NCBI RefSeq assembly: GCF_963677685.1
Contig: NZ_OY782186.1
Span: 992,001-1,056,000 of the forward strand
Source: an uncultured Bacteroides sp.
GTDB lineage: Bacteria > Bacteroidota > Bacteroidia > Bacteroidales > Bacteroidaceae
Direction: 5' to 3'
DNA length: 64,000 nucleotides
The translations under genes were made by a program, and so were the position numbers. Position 1 is the stretch's first letter. The number at the start of each line of letters is the position of its first letter. A model generated the notes under the pieces. That model was not told the DNA's origin. It saw only the letters and a list, made by a program, of their open reading frames with translations, and made no database searches. Of the stretch, positions 35,078 to 44,865 are shown piece after piece.

Positions 35078-37732
35078 ATGAAGAGAAGTTTTTTTATAAG
35101 AAGATTTTGTTTTAGGAATAAAATGCTTTTTATTCTGCTTTTAGTAGAGATTGTGTCCATAGGTGTTGCTTATCCTCGTATTTGTAATACGATGAATCAA
35201 CCAGATTCTGCCTATATTTTTTCTTATGCAACAAGTAAAAACAACAATCGTAATGGATTGCATTTTGCGTGGAGTTTAGATCGAAAGAATTGGCACCCTA
35301 TCGGACCTGAATATAGTTATTTACGTTGTGATTATGGCAGATGGGGAGCGGAAAAGCGAATGATTTCACCCTTTTTGATTTTAGCTCCTGATGGTCTTTG
35401 GCACTGCGTTTGGAGTGTGAATGAACGAGATGGAGTGCTTGCACATGCTACATCATCGGATCTTGTTCATTGGAGACGCCAATCGTATCCGATTGTGATA
35501 AAAGATAAAAACTGCTTGGAACCTGAAATCTCTTACGATGATCAGGCTAAATTGTTTAAAATTAATTGGCTGAGTGTCTCTGCTGATAAAGATACGTTGA
35601 TTTATTCTTCGGCGACTAAAGATTTTAAATCTTTTGCTCCAACAACCCCTTCTTTATTAACCCGTAATTTTAATAAACGTGTTTGTGCGATTGTGTCAGG
35701 AATGCCTGAAGAAGGAACTATTCATAAAACATCTTGGGAGACAATTGATTGTCTGATAAAAAAATCTAAGTTGGCGGCATATGAAAATATACTTAAGGGA
35801 GAAAATACGAAAGAAGATCCAGAACGGTTTGCAGCATTGAAAGGAGTTAATGCTTCTATTACCATTGATGCGACTAAGAGTAAACCTATCTCCGATATGC
35901 TGATAGGTGCTTTTTTTGAAGATATTAATTATGCAGCAGATGGAGGATTGTATGCTGAGTTGATTCAGAATAGAGATTTTGAATATGCTCTTAGTGACAA
36001 AGAAGGTCAGGATCCCCGATGGAATAGTTATTATGCATGGAGTTTGATAGGAAATGGTGCTTCGTTTGTTGTTGACACTATCAATCCTATCCATCCTAAT
36101 AATCCTCATTATGCTATCCTTGATATTCAAAAAGTGGGCGCAGGGTTAGTTAATACGGGGTTTGACGGTATAGCTATTAAAAGTGGAGAAGGATACAATT
36201 TTTCTATTTTTGCTCGTATGTTGAGTGGGAAAAAAGGTAGTTTGAGAGTACGTTTGATAGGAAAGAAAGGTGAACATTATGGCGAGGCATTAATTAAATC
36301 TGTTTCTTCTACTTGGAAAAAGTATAAGGCTACAATTATAGCTAAAGAAGATATTTCTGATGCACGTTTGGAAATTATTCCGTTATCAGTGGGAAGAATA
36401 GCGTTGGATATGATTTCTCTTTTCCCTAAAAAAACATTCCATAATCGTCAGAATGGATTGCGGGCGGACTTGGCTCAAGCAATTGCAGATATACATCCAC
36501 GCTTTGTTCGCTTCCCTGGTGGCTGTGTTGCACATGGCGATGGGATAGGCAATATTTATCGTTGGAAAAATACAGTTGGTGCTTTAGAATCTCGTAAACC
36601 ACAACGTAATCTTTGGGGATATCACCAAACTGTTGGTTTAGGATATTTTGAATATTTTCAATTTTGCGAAGATATAGGTGCAACAGCGCTCCCTGTTATT
36701 GCTGCGGGTGTGCCTTGTCAGAATTCCGCTACTGGAGGGGCCGGTCAACAAGGAGGGATTCCGATGTGTGATATGGATAGTTATGTGCAGGATATACTCG
36801 ATCTGATAGAATATGCAAATGGAGATAAGAGTACAAAATGGGGTAAGTTGCGTGCTCAATCAGGTCACCCTAAACCCTTTAACCTTAAATATATAGGGAT
36901 AGGTAATGAAGATCTGATTACAGATATTTTCGAAGAACGTTTTACATTAATATTTAATACCATCAAAGAAAAGCATCCTGAAATAACTGTTATAGGCACG
37001 GTCGGTCCTACTTATGAAGGTACTGATTATGATGAAGGTTGGGCCATTGCTACTAAACTGAAAGTTCCGATGGTGGATGAACACTATTATCAGTCACCAG
37101 GATGGTTTATTCATAATCAGGACTATTACGATAAATATGATCGTTCTAAATCAAAAGTATATTTAGGTGAATATGCTGCTCACTTGCCTGGGCGCCCCAA
37201 TAATTTGGAAACAGCATTGGCAGAGGCTCTTTATCTAACTGCAGTAGAACGAAATGGGGATGTGGTAAGCATGGCCTCATATGCCCCTTTGTTAGCAAAA
37301 GAAAAACATACTCAATGGAATCCTGATTTGATTTATTTCAATAACACAGAAGTTAAACCGACGGTTGGATACTATGTACAGCAAATGTATGGTTGTAATG
37401 CTGGCAACGAGTACCTGTCTAATCAGGTGGTGCTTTCTAATAATGATGAATCTGTTCGATTACGAGTTGGGGTTTCGGTAGTACGAGATGAAAAGAGCTC
37501 CGATATTATTATTAAACTAGTCAATATGCTTCCTGTGAAAGTTTCCACTCAGCTGAATTTAGAAGGATCAGCTTCCTTGATGCAATCCATGGCTAAGAGA
37601 ACCGTGTTGACAGCTGAGAGTCCTTCAGATAAACTGGTTACTCCGGTTAGTGATAGTTGTGATATAAATAATAAGATTCAACTGTCACCTTACTCCTTTA
37701 CTATCATTCGTCTAAATACTAAAAAACAATAA
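35078..37732 (+). CDS. GH51-type alpha-L-arabinofuranosidase with N-terminal propeller-like module
   Basis: An 884-residue secreted enzyme. Residues about 40-215 look like part of a GH43/GH32-type beta-propeller (FAWSLDRKNWHPIG, HATSSDLVHWRRQSYP). From about 260 a carbohydrate-binding and GH51 region begins (GAFFEDINYAADGGLYAELI). Then come FPGGCVAHGDG, the acid/base E611 in GIGNEDL and the nucleophile E698 in YLGEYAA, all in the (beta/alpha)8 barrel, and a C-terminal beta-sandwich. It should release terminal arabinofuranose in the periplasm or at the surface. It lies 3 bases before the GH127 gene. The N-terminal module is too short for a complete five-blade enzyme, so it is probably non-catalytic. 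Confidence 0.88.
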   Translation: MKRSFFIRRFCFRNKMLFILLLVEIVSIGVAYPRICNTMNQPDSAYIFSYATSKNNNRNGLHFAWSLDRKNWHPIGPEYSYLRCDYGRWGAEKRMISPFLILAPDGLWHCVWSVNERDGVLAHATSSDLVHWRRQSYPIVIKDKNCLEPEISYDDQAKLFKINWLSVSADKDTLIYSSATKDFKSFAPTTPSLLTRNFNKRVCAIVSGMPEEGTIHKTSWETIDCLIKKSKLAAYENILKGENTKEDPERFAALKGVNASITIDATKSKPISDMLIGAFFEDINYAADGGLYAELIQNRDFEYALSDKEGQDPRWNSYYAWSLIGNGASFVVDTINPIHPNNPHYAILDIQKVGAGLVNTGFDGIAIKSGEGYNFSIFARMLSGKKGSLRVRLIGKKGEHYGEALIKSVSSTWKKYKATIIAKEDISDARLEIIPLSVGRIALDMISLFPKKTFHNRQNGLRADLAQAIADIHPRFVRFPGGCVAHGDGIGNIYRWKNTVGALESRKPQRNLWGYHQTVGLGYFEYFQFCEDIGATALPVIAAGVPCQNSATGGAGQQGGIPMCDMDSYVQDILDLIEYANGDKSTKWGKLRAQSGHPKPFNLKYIGIGNEDLITDIFEERFTLIFNTIKEKHPEITVIGTVGPTYEGTDYDEGWAIATKLKVPMVDEHYYQSPGWFIHNQDYYDKYDRSKSKVYLGEYAAHLPGRPNNLETALAEALYLTAVERNGDVVSMASYAPLLAKEKHTQWNPDLIYFNNTEVKPTVGYYVQQMYGCNAGNEYLSNQVVLSNNDESVRLRVGVSVVRDEKSSDIIIKLVNMLPVKVSTQLNLEGSASLMQSMAKRTVLTAESPSDKLVTPVSDSCDINNKIQLSPYSFTIIRLNTKKQ

Positions 37733-37735
37733 ATT

Positions 37736-40129
37736 ATGAATAATAAAATATTGAGAGTAATCATACTCTCAGTTCTGATATTAGGACAATATACCTTGCT
37801 TAAAGGTCAAACATCACGACTAGAAAAGCAAATAAAAGAGTTCCCATTATCCGAAGTTCGTCTTCTTGATAGCCCTTTTAAGCATGCAGAAGAACTTGAT
37901 ATTAATTATTTATTGGCTTTGAATGCCGATAGATTGCTTGCTCCTTATCTGAAAGAGGCGGGGCTCACTCCGAAAGCGCCTAATTATACTAATTGGGAAA
38001 ATACAGGTTTGGATGGTCATATAGGGGGGCATTATCTTTCTGCTCTTTCCATTATGTACGCTTCCACCGGAGATGTTCGCATAAAGAAACGCTTTGATTA
38101 TATGCTAAGTGAGTTGAAACGTTGTCAGGATGCGTCCGGGGATGGATATCTTTGTGGAGTTCCCGGAGGTAAAGCTATGTGGCAAGAAATAGCAAAGGGG
38201 GATATACGCGCATCTTCTTTTGGACTAAATGATAGATGGGTACCTCTTTACAATATTCATAAAATTTATGAAGGATTGCTTGACGCATATCTTCGTGCCG
38301 GTAGTGTTCAGGCTCGAGATATGTTGGTGAAGCTTGCTGATTGGATGGATAATCTTGTTTCTGGCTTGAGTGATGAACAAATGCAAGACATGCTTCGAAG
38401 CGAGCATGGAGGTTTGAATGAGATATTTGCTGATGTTGCCGCGATTACGGGAGATAACAAATACCTGAAGTTGGCTCATCGGTTTTCTCATAATAAAATT
38501 TTGCAGCCTTTGTTGGAACAAAAAGACCAGTTAACGGGACTGCATGCTAATACCCAAATTCCCAAAGTTATTGGGTTTGAGCGCATAGCTGAGTTAGAAG
38601 GAAATAAAAAGTGGCATCAGGCAGCCTCTTTTTTCTGGGAAACGGTGGTTGAAAATCGTTCGGTAAGTATAGGAGGTAATAGTGTTAGAGAGCATTTTAA
38701 TCCGGCCAATGATTTTTCTTCCATGATGCATGATGTTCAGGGCCCGGAGACTTGTAACACTTATAACATGTTGAGGCTTACAGAGTTACTCTATCAGGTA
38801 AATCCGAACTCAAAATATATAGATTATTACGAAAGAGCCCTGTATAATCATATTCTTTCTACGCAAGACGCAAAGACTGGCGGACTTGTTTATTTTACAC
38901 CTATGCGTTCGGGACATTATCGGGTTTATTCTCAGCCGCAAACAAGCTTTTGGTGTTGTGTTGGCTCAGGTATGGAAAACCAAGCTAAGTATGGTGAAAT
39001 GATCTATGCTCATAATGATAAAAAAGATGTTTATGTGAATCTTTTTATCCCTTCACGCCTGACTTGGAAAGAGCAAAAAATGGAAATTATTCAGAAGACT
39101 GATTTTCCTGATAAATCATTTACTGAACTGTGGATTAACCCTGAGAAGAGCAAATCTTTTACGCTTTATCTTCGTGTTCCTGAATGGACAAAAGGAAAGG
39201 TTACTTTATCTGTGAACGGCGAAGTTCAAAAGGTGGCGGTGAATGAAGAAGGATATGTGGCTGTTACACGTAGATGGAAGAAAGGGGATCGTGTTAAATT
39301 CGATTTTTCAATGTCGATATCGGTAGAGGCGTTGCCTGATAAATCTTCTTCTTATTCCATTTTATATGGGCCTATTGTGCTTGCGGCGAAAATCGGCACC
39401 GAGAATATGAAAGGGTTGTTTGCAGATGATAGCAGAGGAGGTCATATTGCTTCAGGTCCTCAAATTCCATTGTCCAAAATGCCTGTTATTGTGGGTACTC
39501 CGGACGAAATAATATCTCACATAAAACGTATTGAAGGAAAGTCGTTGGCTTTTACCTTGAATGGCTTGTATCCTCTGAAATATAACAATATGAAGTTGGT
39601 TCCTTTCTTCCGTTTGCAGGAGTGCCGCTATATGGTCTATTGGTCTCTTCTTTCTCCAGAGGAATTAACGAAGCAAGAGAAGTTATTGGCAGAGCGGGAG
39701 CATAAACAGATGTTGCTCGATTCTATAACAATAGATCGTGTTATATGTGGTGAGCAGCAGCCTGAAAATGATCATTTTATTCAGTTTGACAATTCTCGGA
39801 TAGGATTTACTGAAGATATTCATTGGCGAAATGCAAAGGGGTGGTTTAGTTATCGAATGAAGACAAACTTAAAGACTCCTGCTTTCTTATATATAAGATA
39901 TAGTAAGGAAGAGAAGCCATGTGGTTGTACTATTTTAGTAAATGGTGAGAAGGTATCTGAATTAAAAGCTACTGATCTTACAAAGGGTATTCATACAATA
40001 ATCGTTCCTATTAGTGGAGTTGAAAAGGATAAAAAGGAATTGAATGTGAAGTTTGAGGCGTCTTCTCCTACCTGTCCAACACCTCGGATATATGAAGTTC
40101 GGATCCTTTCTGAAAATTTGAAGGAATAG
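37736..40129 (+). CDS. GH127-family beta-L-arabinofuranosidase
   Basis: A 797-residue DUF1680/GH127 enzyme with a signal peptide. The zinc/nucleophile site known from the family is present: E338 and C340 in GPETCNTYNML, and C407-C408 in FWCCVGSG, one of the latter pair being the catalytic thiol. The (alpha/alpha)6 barrel begins with LDSPFKHAEELDINYLLAL and a WENTGLDGHIGGHYLSAL loop. A C-terminal beta-sandwich follows, plus about 130 extra residues (from about 665) that may be a binding module. It would remove beta-L-arabinofuranosyl caps, as on arabinogalactan proteins or extensins. It is transcribed with the GH51 gene. Confidence 0.92.
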   Translation: MNNKILRVIILSVLILGQYTLLKGQTSRLEKQIKEFPLSEVRLLDSPFKHAEELDINYLLALNADRLLAPYLKEAGLTPKAPNYTNWENTGLDGHIGGHYLSALSIMYASTGDVRIKKRFDYMLSELKRCQDASGDGYLCGVPGGKAMWQEIAKGDIRASSFGLNDRWVPLYNIHKIYEGLLDAYLRAGSVQARDMLVKLADWMDNLVSGLSDEQMQDMLRSEHGGLNEIFADVAAITGDNKYLKLAHRFSHNKILQPLLEQKDQLTGLHANTQIPKVIGFERIAELEGNKKWHQAASFFWETVVENRSVSIGGNSVREHFNPANDFSSMMHDVQGPETCNTYNMLRLTELLYQVNPNSKYIDYYERALYNHILSTQDAKTGGLVYFTPMRSGHYRVYSQPQTSFWCCVGSGMENQAKYGEMIYAHNDKKDVYVNLFIPSRLTWKEQKMEIIQKTDFPDKSFTELWINPEKSKSFTLYLRVPEWTKGKVTLSVNGEVQKVAVNEEGYVAVTRRWKKGDRVKFDFSMSISVEALPDKSSSYSILYGPIVLAAKIGTENMKGLFADDSRGGHIASGPQIPLSKMPVIVGTPDEIISHIKRIEGKSLAFTLNGLYPLKYNNMKLVPFFRLQECRYMVYWSLLSPEELTKQEKLLAEREHKQMLLDSITIDRVICGEQQPENDHFIQFDNSRIGFTEDIHWRNAKGWFSYRMKTNLKTPAFLYIRYSKEEKPCGCTILVNGEKVSELKATDLTKGIHTIIVPISGVEKDKKELNVKFEASSPTCPTPRIYEVRILSENLKE

Positions 40130-40195
40130 TGGTTGCAATTGATTTAACCCACTAACTAGAATTATAATTCTACTTTTCTTTGGGCAGAATATGTG

Positions 40196-40203
40196 TATAT
40201 TTG
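40196..40203 (+). promoter_or_regulatory. -7 element for the hybrid sensor gene
   Basis: TATATTTG matches TAnnTTTG; a TTTT lies 18 bases upstream as a weak -33. The predicted transcript would begin about 15-20 bases before ATG 40228, excluding a TTG start at 40180. Confidence 0.5.
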
Positions 40204-40227
40204 CGGAATCAGTTAAAATCCAATAGC

Positions 40228-43200
40228 ATGCTAAAACACAATTCTGCCCTAACTATTATAGGCCTGGCTCTTTTTTTATTAATGCCAGTCTTATCTGTTT
40301 GTGCTGTTAATAATGACGTTCTTACGCATTTAAACTTTAAGCAGCTTTCTACGGCTAATGGTCTGCCTACCGATGAAGTTCAAAAGGTCTATCAAGATCG
40401 AGATGGATTTATCTGGATCGCTACTCGTTATGGCTTTTGTTTATATGATGGCTATCAAACAAGTCTTTATAAATCGAATCTTTATACTCCTGATCTGCTA
40501 TCTAATAATAATATCTACTGTCTGACAGATGATGCGGATCATAATCTTTGGATTGGAACGCAGGAGGGACTCAATGTTTTAAATAAGGAAACAGGAGTAA
40601 TAAAGAAAAACGCTTATTCACAAATAGGAAAAAATCCTGTCTCTTGCTTATTGACAACAAGGGACAATACTGTTTGGGTGGGCACAGATGCCGGATTGCT
40701 CAAATATGATGCAGAGCGCGATACAATGTGGTCTTATTCAGGAGAGATAACAGGAAATGTGTTATATAATACTTCTATAAAGTCTTTATTTGAAGACTCA
40801 GAAGGAGATATCTGGATAGGAACATGGGCAAGCGGACTTTATCGCTATTCGCCTAGCAGTAATCGTTTTTATGCTTATCCTAAGATGAATAAGCGTAATT
40901 CGGCACATGTTGTTTATGAAGATAGTCATAAAAATATCTGGGTCGGAGCATGGGATGAAGGACTTTTCCTCTTGAAAAATCCAAAAGATATGAAGCGTGT
41001 ATCGTGGACTAACTTCAGACATAGTTCGACTGATCCGGCTTCTCTTTCAGATAATATTGTTTATGATATTTCTGAAGATTTGAATACCCACTCTTTATGG
41101 ATTGGCACCCGTAGCGGATTGAGCATCATGAAGCAAGGTGAGATGGGAGAGTTTATAAACTACAAATCTCGAAAATCTCCTTATCAGATTCCTTGTAATG
41201 AGATTAACTCTTTGCTTAGAGATCGCTTTGGAAACATGTGGCTAGGAGCTGTAGGGGGCGGAGCATTCATGGTAGATACGCGTAAGCCTAAATTCAATCT
41301 CTATCGTTTCAATACTGCAGAGGATGACATACCTACTAATGCCGTCAGGGCACTTTTTGTCGATAATGAAGAATCTGTCTGGTTGGGAGTGGGCACTTAT
41401 GGCATGGCTCGGCACGATCGGAAAACAGGAAAATTCCTTTATTATTCTCGTATCCCTGAATTTGCTGATATTAGCTCCATGCCTACGGTCTATGCTATTA
41501 TTCAAAGGAAAGAGACGGGAGACATTTGGTTAGGTACATATGATGGTGGTGTTTATGTTTACCGTAGAGGGGAAAAGGTTAAACATTATACTTCTTATAA
41601 TACCAATTTCATTAAATATATTTGTATCACCTCTCTCTATGAAGATAGAAAAGGTAATTGTTGGGTAGGTACTCGCACCGGATTGGGAGTGATGCGTGCC
41701 GATGGAAGTGGTTATCTCTTTAAAAAGATGATCGTTAACGGAGAAAATCTTGAAAATTTATATATAAGGGATATTGTTGAGGATTCTCAGGGCGATATAT
41801 GGTTGGCAACAGCCAACCAGGGGGTTATTCACATACAAGGAGATATTCGTCATCCTGAATCGTTTACGTACAAAAGTTATAATCTAAGCAATCATAAACT
41901 AGCCTCTAAGATGGTGCTTTGTCTGCATTGTGATTCAAGAGGAAGACTTTGGGCAGGTACGGAAGGAAGTGGGCTATTTTATTATAATAAAAATACTGAT
42001 GCTTTTGAAGGGAAAAACCTTTTGTATAATTTGCCGGGGGATATGGTCAGCAGTATTGAAGAAGATACGCATGGGAGTCTGTGGTTGGGGACCAATAATG
42101 GGCTTGTAAAGTTGAGTGCTTCTGATGATGATGATGCGCAGAAAGCTGTTATACGCGTTTATACTTCGGCTGATGGTTTGCAGGATAATTTCTTTATTCC
42201 TCAATCCTCATTCAATAAAAATGGAGAGCTATTCTTTGGAGGCTATAAAGGTTATAATAGCTTTTTCCCTGATAGTATGAACGATAGTGTGAGTGATGTA
42301 CCTTTCTTTATAACAGATATAAAGATCTTCAACCGCTCCTTGAAATCGCTGGATGAAGATCTCCGAATGAGTATCTCTCAGAAAATGCCTCCTTTCACTA
42401 GCCAAATAGAATTGCCTTATAAATACAATAACTTTAATATTGAATTTGCTTCCCTTACTTATAAGAATCCTGAGTTGAACAAATATGCTTATAAGCTCGA
42501 AGGGTTTGATAAGGAGTGGCAATATACGGGTGCTACTCGTCATTTTGCTTATTATAATAATTTGAAGAGTGGTACGTATGTTTTCTTATTGCGTGCCACT
42601 AATGAAAATGGTGTTTGGAGCAAGCAAACTAGAAAGATTACAGTTGTTGTGCTGCCTCCTCTTTGGGCAACATGGTGGGCATATTCCCTTTACTTTATAT
42701 TTCTTATAGCCATCATTTATTATCTTTATAGAGTAGCTCAGAATCGTATGGTTTTAAAAAACCAGTTGCATTTCAAAGAACTCGAACAGTCGAAATCAGA
42801 AGAACTGAATCACGCCAAACTTCAATTCTTTACCAATATCACGCACGAGTTACTTACTCCGCTTACCATTATATCAGCCACAGTCGATGAGTTGAAAATT
42901 CAAGCTCCGACACATGATGATCTTTATGCTGTGATGGGGCACAACATTCGTCGCCTTATTCGTTTGTTGCAGCAGATTCTGGAGTTCCGAAAAGCAGAAG
43001 CAGGAAATCTGAAACTAAAAGTCTCTCCTGGCGATGTGGCAGCTTTCGTTAAGAACGAAGCCGAAAGTTTTTTACCTTTGGTGAAGAAGCGCAAACTTCA
43101 TTTTTCTGTGTTGTGCGATCCTGAATCTATAATGGGCTATTTTGATTCGGATAAATTGGACAAGATTGTTTATAACCTCTTATCTAATGCTGCCAAATAC

Positions 43201-44367
43201 AGTAGCGAAGGAGGCTTTGTGCAAGTTAACTTGTCTTATGCGGAAAACAAAGATTATATTCTTCTTCGGATAAGGGATAATGGGAAAGGTATTTCCGAAG
43301 TAGGTAAAAAGAACTTGTTTCAGCGGTTTTATGAAGGAGATTATCGCAAGTTTAATACCATCGGCACAGGTATTGGTCTCTCTCTTACCAAAGATCTTGT
43401 AGAACTTCATGGAGGAAGCATTTCGGTAGAGAGTGAATTAGGCAAAGGAACGACTTTCTTTGTAACTCTTCCTATTGATCGTTCTTACTTTAAAGAAGAA
43501 GAGATTGATGAAGAAACAATTCCGTTGCAAGAAACGATCTCCGGAATTGAAGAGAATGTTGATAAGGTGAGTGTCACTCATGAACTGAAAATGCACTCCA
43601 TATTGGTACTTGAAGATAATGAAGATCTGCTTCAACTGATGGTGAAATTGCTCGGTCGGGAGTATAATGTGTTTGTCGGATCGAATGGAAAAGAAGGGTT
43701 GGAAGTAATAGAGAATGAAGACATTGACCTTGTGGTATCGGATATTATGATGCCCGAAATGGATGGCATTGAGTTATGCCGATATGTAAAGGGTAAGCTC
43801 GAATTTAGCCACATACCTGTTCTTTTATTAACGGCTAAAAATTCCGAAGAAGATCGTGCTGAGGCTTATGATTCAGGTGCCGACGGATTCATTAGTAAAC
43901 CTTTTAACTTGACGGTATTGCATGCTCGCATAAAGAATTTGCTGAAATATAAGGAGCGCATGGCGCGAGATTTCAAGAATCAGTTGGTTTTTGAGGTGAA
44001 AGATCTCAATTATACGAGTCTTGATGAGGAGTTTATGCAGCGTGCTATTGATTGTGTGAATAAACATCTTGATGATCCGGATTTTGATCAAACGCGTTTT
44101 GTCGAAGAATTGGGTACAAGCAAATCTACTCTTTATAAAAAGCTGAAATCTCTCACAGGACTTAATACCTCTTCTTTCATTCGTAACATTCGGCTTAAAG
44201 CTGCTTGTCATATAATGGAGGAGAAACGCTCCATCCGTATTTCCGAGTTGGCGTACGCCGTAGGTTTTAATGATCCTAAATATTTTAGCTCTTGTTTTAA
44301 GAAAGAGTTCAATATGCTTCCTACAGAATATATTGAGCGTTTTATACCTGAAAATGATCCTCAATAA
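40228..44367 (+). CDS. Hybrid two-component system sensor/regulator (HTCS)
   Basis: The 1379-residue protein has a signal/anchor segment, two seven-bladed periplasmic propellers of Reg_prop repeats (about 35-700, repeated WIGTxxGL motifs) and a Y_Y_Y domain (about 710-790). A membrane helix (WWAYSLYFIFLIAIIYYLYR) and a HisKA domain with phospho-His H873 in NITHELLTPL come next. A HATPase domain (DNGKGI, GTGIGLSL), a receiver with Asp D1172 (VVSDIMMPEMDG) and a C-terminal AraC helix-turn-helix (RISELAYAVGFNDPKYFSSCF) complete it. It senses an oligosaccharide in the periplasm and binds PUL promoters directly. Its likely targets are the SusC/D genes starting at 44866 and probably its own GH neighbours. 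Confidence 0.96.
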   Translation: MLKHNSALTIIGLALFLLMPVLSVCAVNNDVLTHLNFKQLSTANGLPTDEVQKVYQDRDGFIWIATRYGFCLYDGYQTSLYKSNLYTPDLLSNNNIYCLTDDADHNLWIGTQEGLNVLNKETGVIKKNAYSQIGKNPVSCLLTTRDNTVWVGTDAGLLKYDAERDTMWSYSGEITGNVLYNTSIKSLFEDSEGDIWIGTWASGLYRYSPSSNRFYAYPKMNKRNSAHVVYEDSHKNIWVGAWDEGLFLLKNPKDMKRVSWTNFRHSSTDPASLSDNIVYDISEDLNTHSLWIGTRSGLSIMKQGEMGEFINYKSRKSPYQIPCNEINSLLRDRFGNMWLGAVGGGAFMVDTRKPKFNLYRFNTAEDDIPTNAVRALFVDNEESVWLGVGTYGMARHDRKTGKFLYYSRIPEFADISSMPTVYAIIQRKETGDIWLGTYDGGVYVYRRGEKVKHYTSYNTNFIKYICITSLYEDRKGNCWVGTRTGLGVMRADGSGYLFKKMIVNGENLENLYIRDIVEDSQGDIWLATANQGVIHIQGDIRHPESFTYKSYNLSNHKLASKMVLCLHCDSRGRLWAGTEGSGLFYYNKNTDAFEGKNLLYNLPGDMVSSIEEDTHGSLWLGTNNGLVKLSASDDDDAQKAVIRVYTSADGLQDNFFIPQSSFNKNGELFFGGYKGYNSFFPDSMNDSVSDVPFFITDIKIFNRSLKSLDEDLRMSISQKMPPFTSQIELPYKYNNFNIEFASLTYKNPELNKYAYKLEGFDKEWQYTGATRHFAYYNNLKSGTYVFLLRATNENGVWSKQTRKITVVVLPPLWATWWAYSLYFIFLIAIIYYLYRVAQNRMVLKNQLHFKELEQSKSEELNHAKLQFFTNITHELLTPLTIISATVDELKIQAPTHDDLYAVMGHNIRRLIRLLQQILEFRKAEAGNLKLKVSPGDVAAFVKNEAESFLPLVKKRKLHFSVLCDPESIMGYFDSDKLDKIVYNLLSNAAKYSSEGGFVQVNLSYAENKDYILLRIRDNGKGISEVGKKNLFQRFYEGDYRKFNTIGTGIGLSLTKDLVELHGGSISVESELGKGTTFFVTLPIDRSYFKEEEIDEETIPLQETISGIEENVDKVSVTHELKMHSILVLEDNEDLLQLMVKLLGREYNVFVGSNGKEGLEVIENEDIDLVVSDIMMPEMDGIELCRYVKGKLEFSHIPVLLLTAKNSEEDRAEAYDSGADGFISKPFNLTVLHARIKNLLKYKERMARDFKNQLVFEVKDLNYTSLDEEFMQRAIDCVNKHLDDPDFDQTRFVEELGTSKSTLYKKLKSLTGLNTSSFIRNIRLKAACHIMEEKRSIRISELAYAVGFNDPKYFSSCFKKEFNMLPTEYIERFIPENDPQ

Positions 44368-44530
44368 ATAAGTTTCATTGCGACACTTCTTTTGCCCTTT
44401 CAAGTTCTTTTGATCGGGCATAAGAAGTTGTATCCTGAATATATTCTGCCTATTAAGCTAGCATTTTCTACAGTACTATTATCTATAAATCATAGGAAGA
44501 AGAAGTAGATGAGACGGTAAGAAAGTCTTG

Positions 44531-44618
44531 TTCTCCACCTGTGGACTGTTGGGACTCCACGTGGAGTCTGTCGGGTTTCCATGTGGAAACTTTACAGTTT
44601 CCGTATGGGGAACGATAA
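44531..44618. repeat. Four tandem 22-bp palindromic units
   Basis: Units start at 44531, 44553, 44575 and 44597, exactly 22 bases apart. Each has a TCCA-NN-TGGA-like palindrome (unit 2 GACTCCACGTGGAGTC is perfect over 16 bases; unit 3 GTTTCCATGTGGAAAC nearly so), with a 6-base non-palindromic tail. The units drift in sequence but keep spacing and dyad. Confidence 0.8.
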
Positions 44619-44809
44619 GCTTCTATTGTGTTTTGAATAACCAAGCTATAAAGGAGGGTAAGCTAACAGACTCAAAGATACAAAATAATATGCTATTATC
44701 CGATGGTGAAAAGTGTATTTCTCAAGTAGAATTATCGTTCAATAAGGAAGAATACCGCATTTTCCTCTTATTTTGTTTATATATAGTGTTTAATTATGTA
44801 TATCAGCGT

Positions 44810-44817
44810 TAATTTTG
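44810..44817 (+). promoter_or_regulatory. -7 element for the second SusC operon
   Basis: TAATTTTG matches TAnnTTTG, 49 bases before the ATG, with no good -33 box, as expected for an activator-dependent (HTCS) promoter. Confidence 0.4.
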
Positions 44818-44865
44818 TCCTATTGATTATTAAATCAGGATGTTTAATCTTAAAGTTTTTAACTA

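Larger units (their letters stand above)
44368..44865. other. Spacer between HTCS and second SusC, holding a repeat array
   Basis: I see no convincing gene. The region has a hairpin-like stretch near 44379-44436, a tandem palindrome array at 44531-44618 and a -7 element at 44810-44817. An open frame at 44528-44812 merely runs through the array. Confidence 0.55.

Noticed and set aside
40180..40227. TTG start for the HTCS
   Set aside because: A -7 promoter element lies inside this stretch, and the ATG at 40228 begins a proper signal/anchor sequence.
44531..44618. CRISPR array
   Set aside because: The units are contiguous 22-bp palindromes with no spacers and no cas genes nearby.
44528..44812. 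94-residue plus-strand frame between HTCS and SusC
   Set aside because: It runs through the tandem palindrome array, has no recognisable domain, and its composition follows the repeat.
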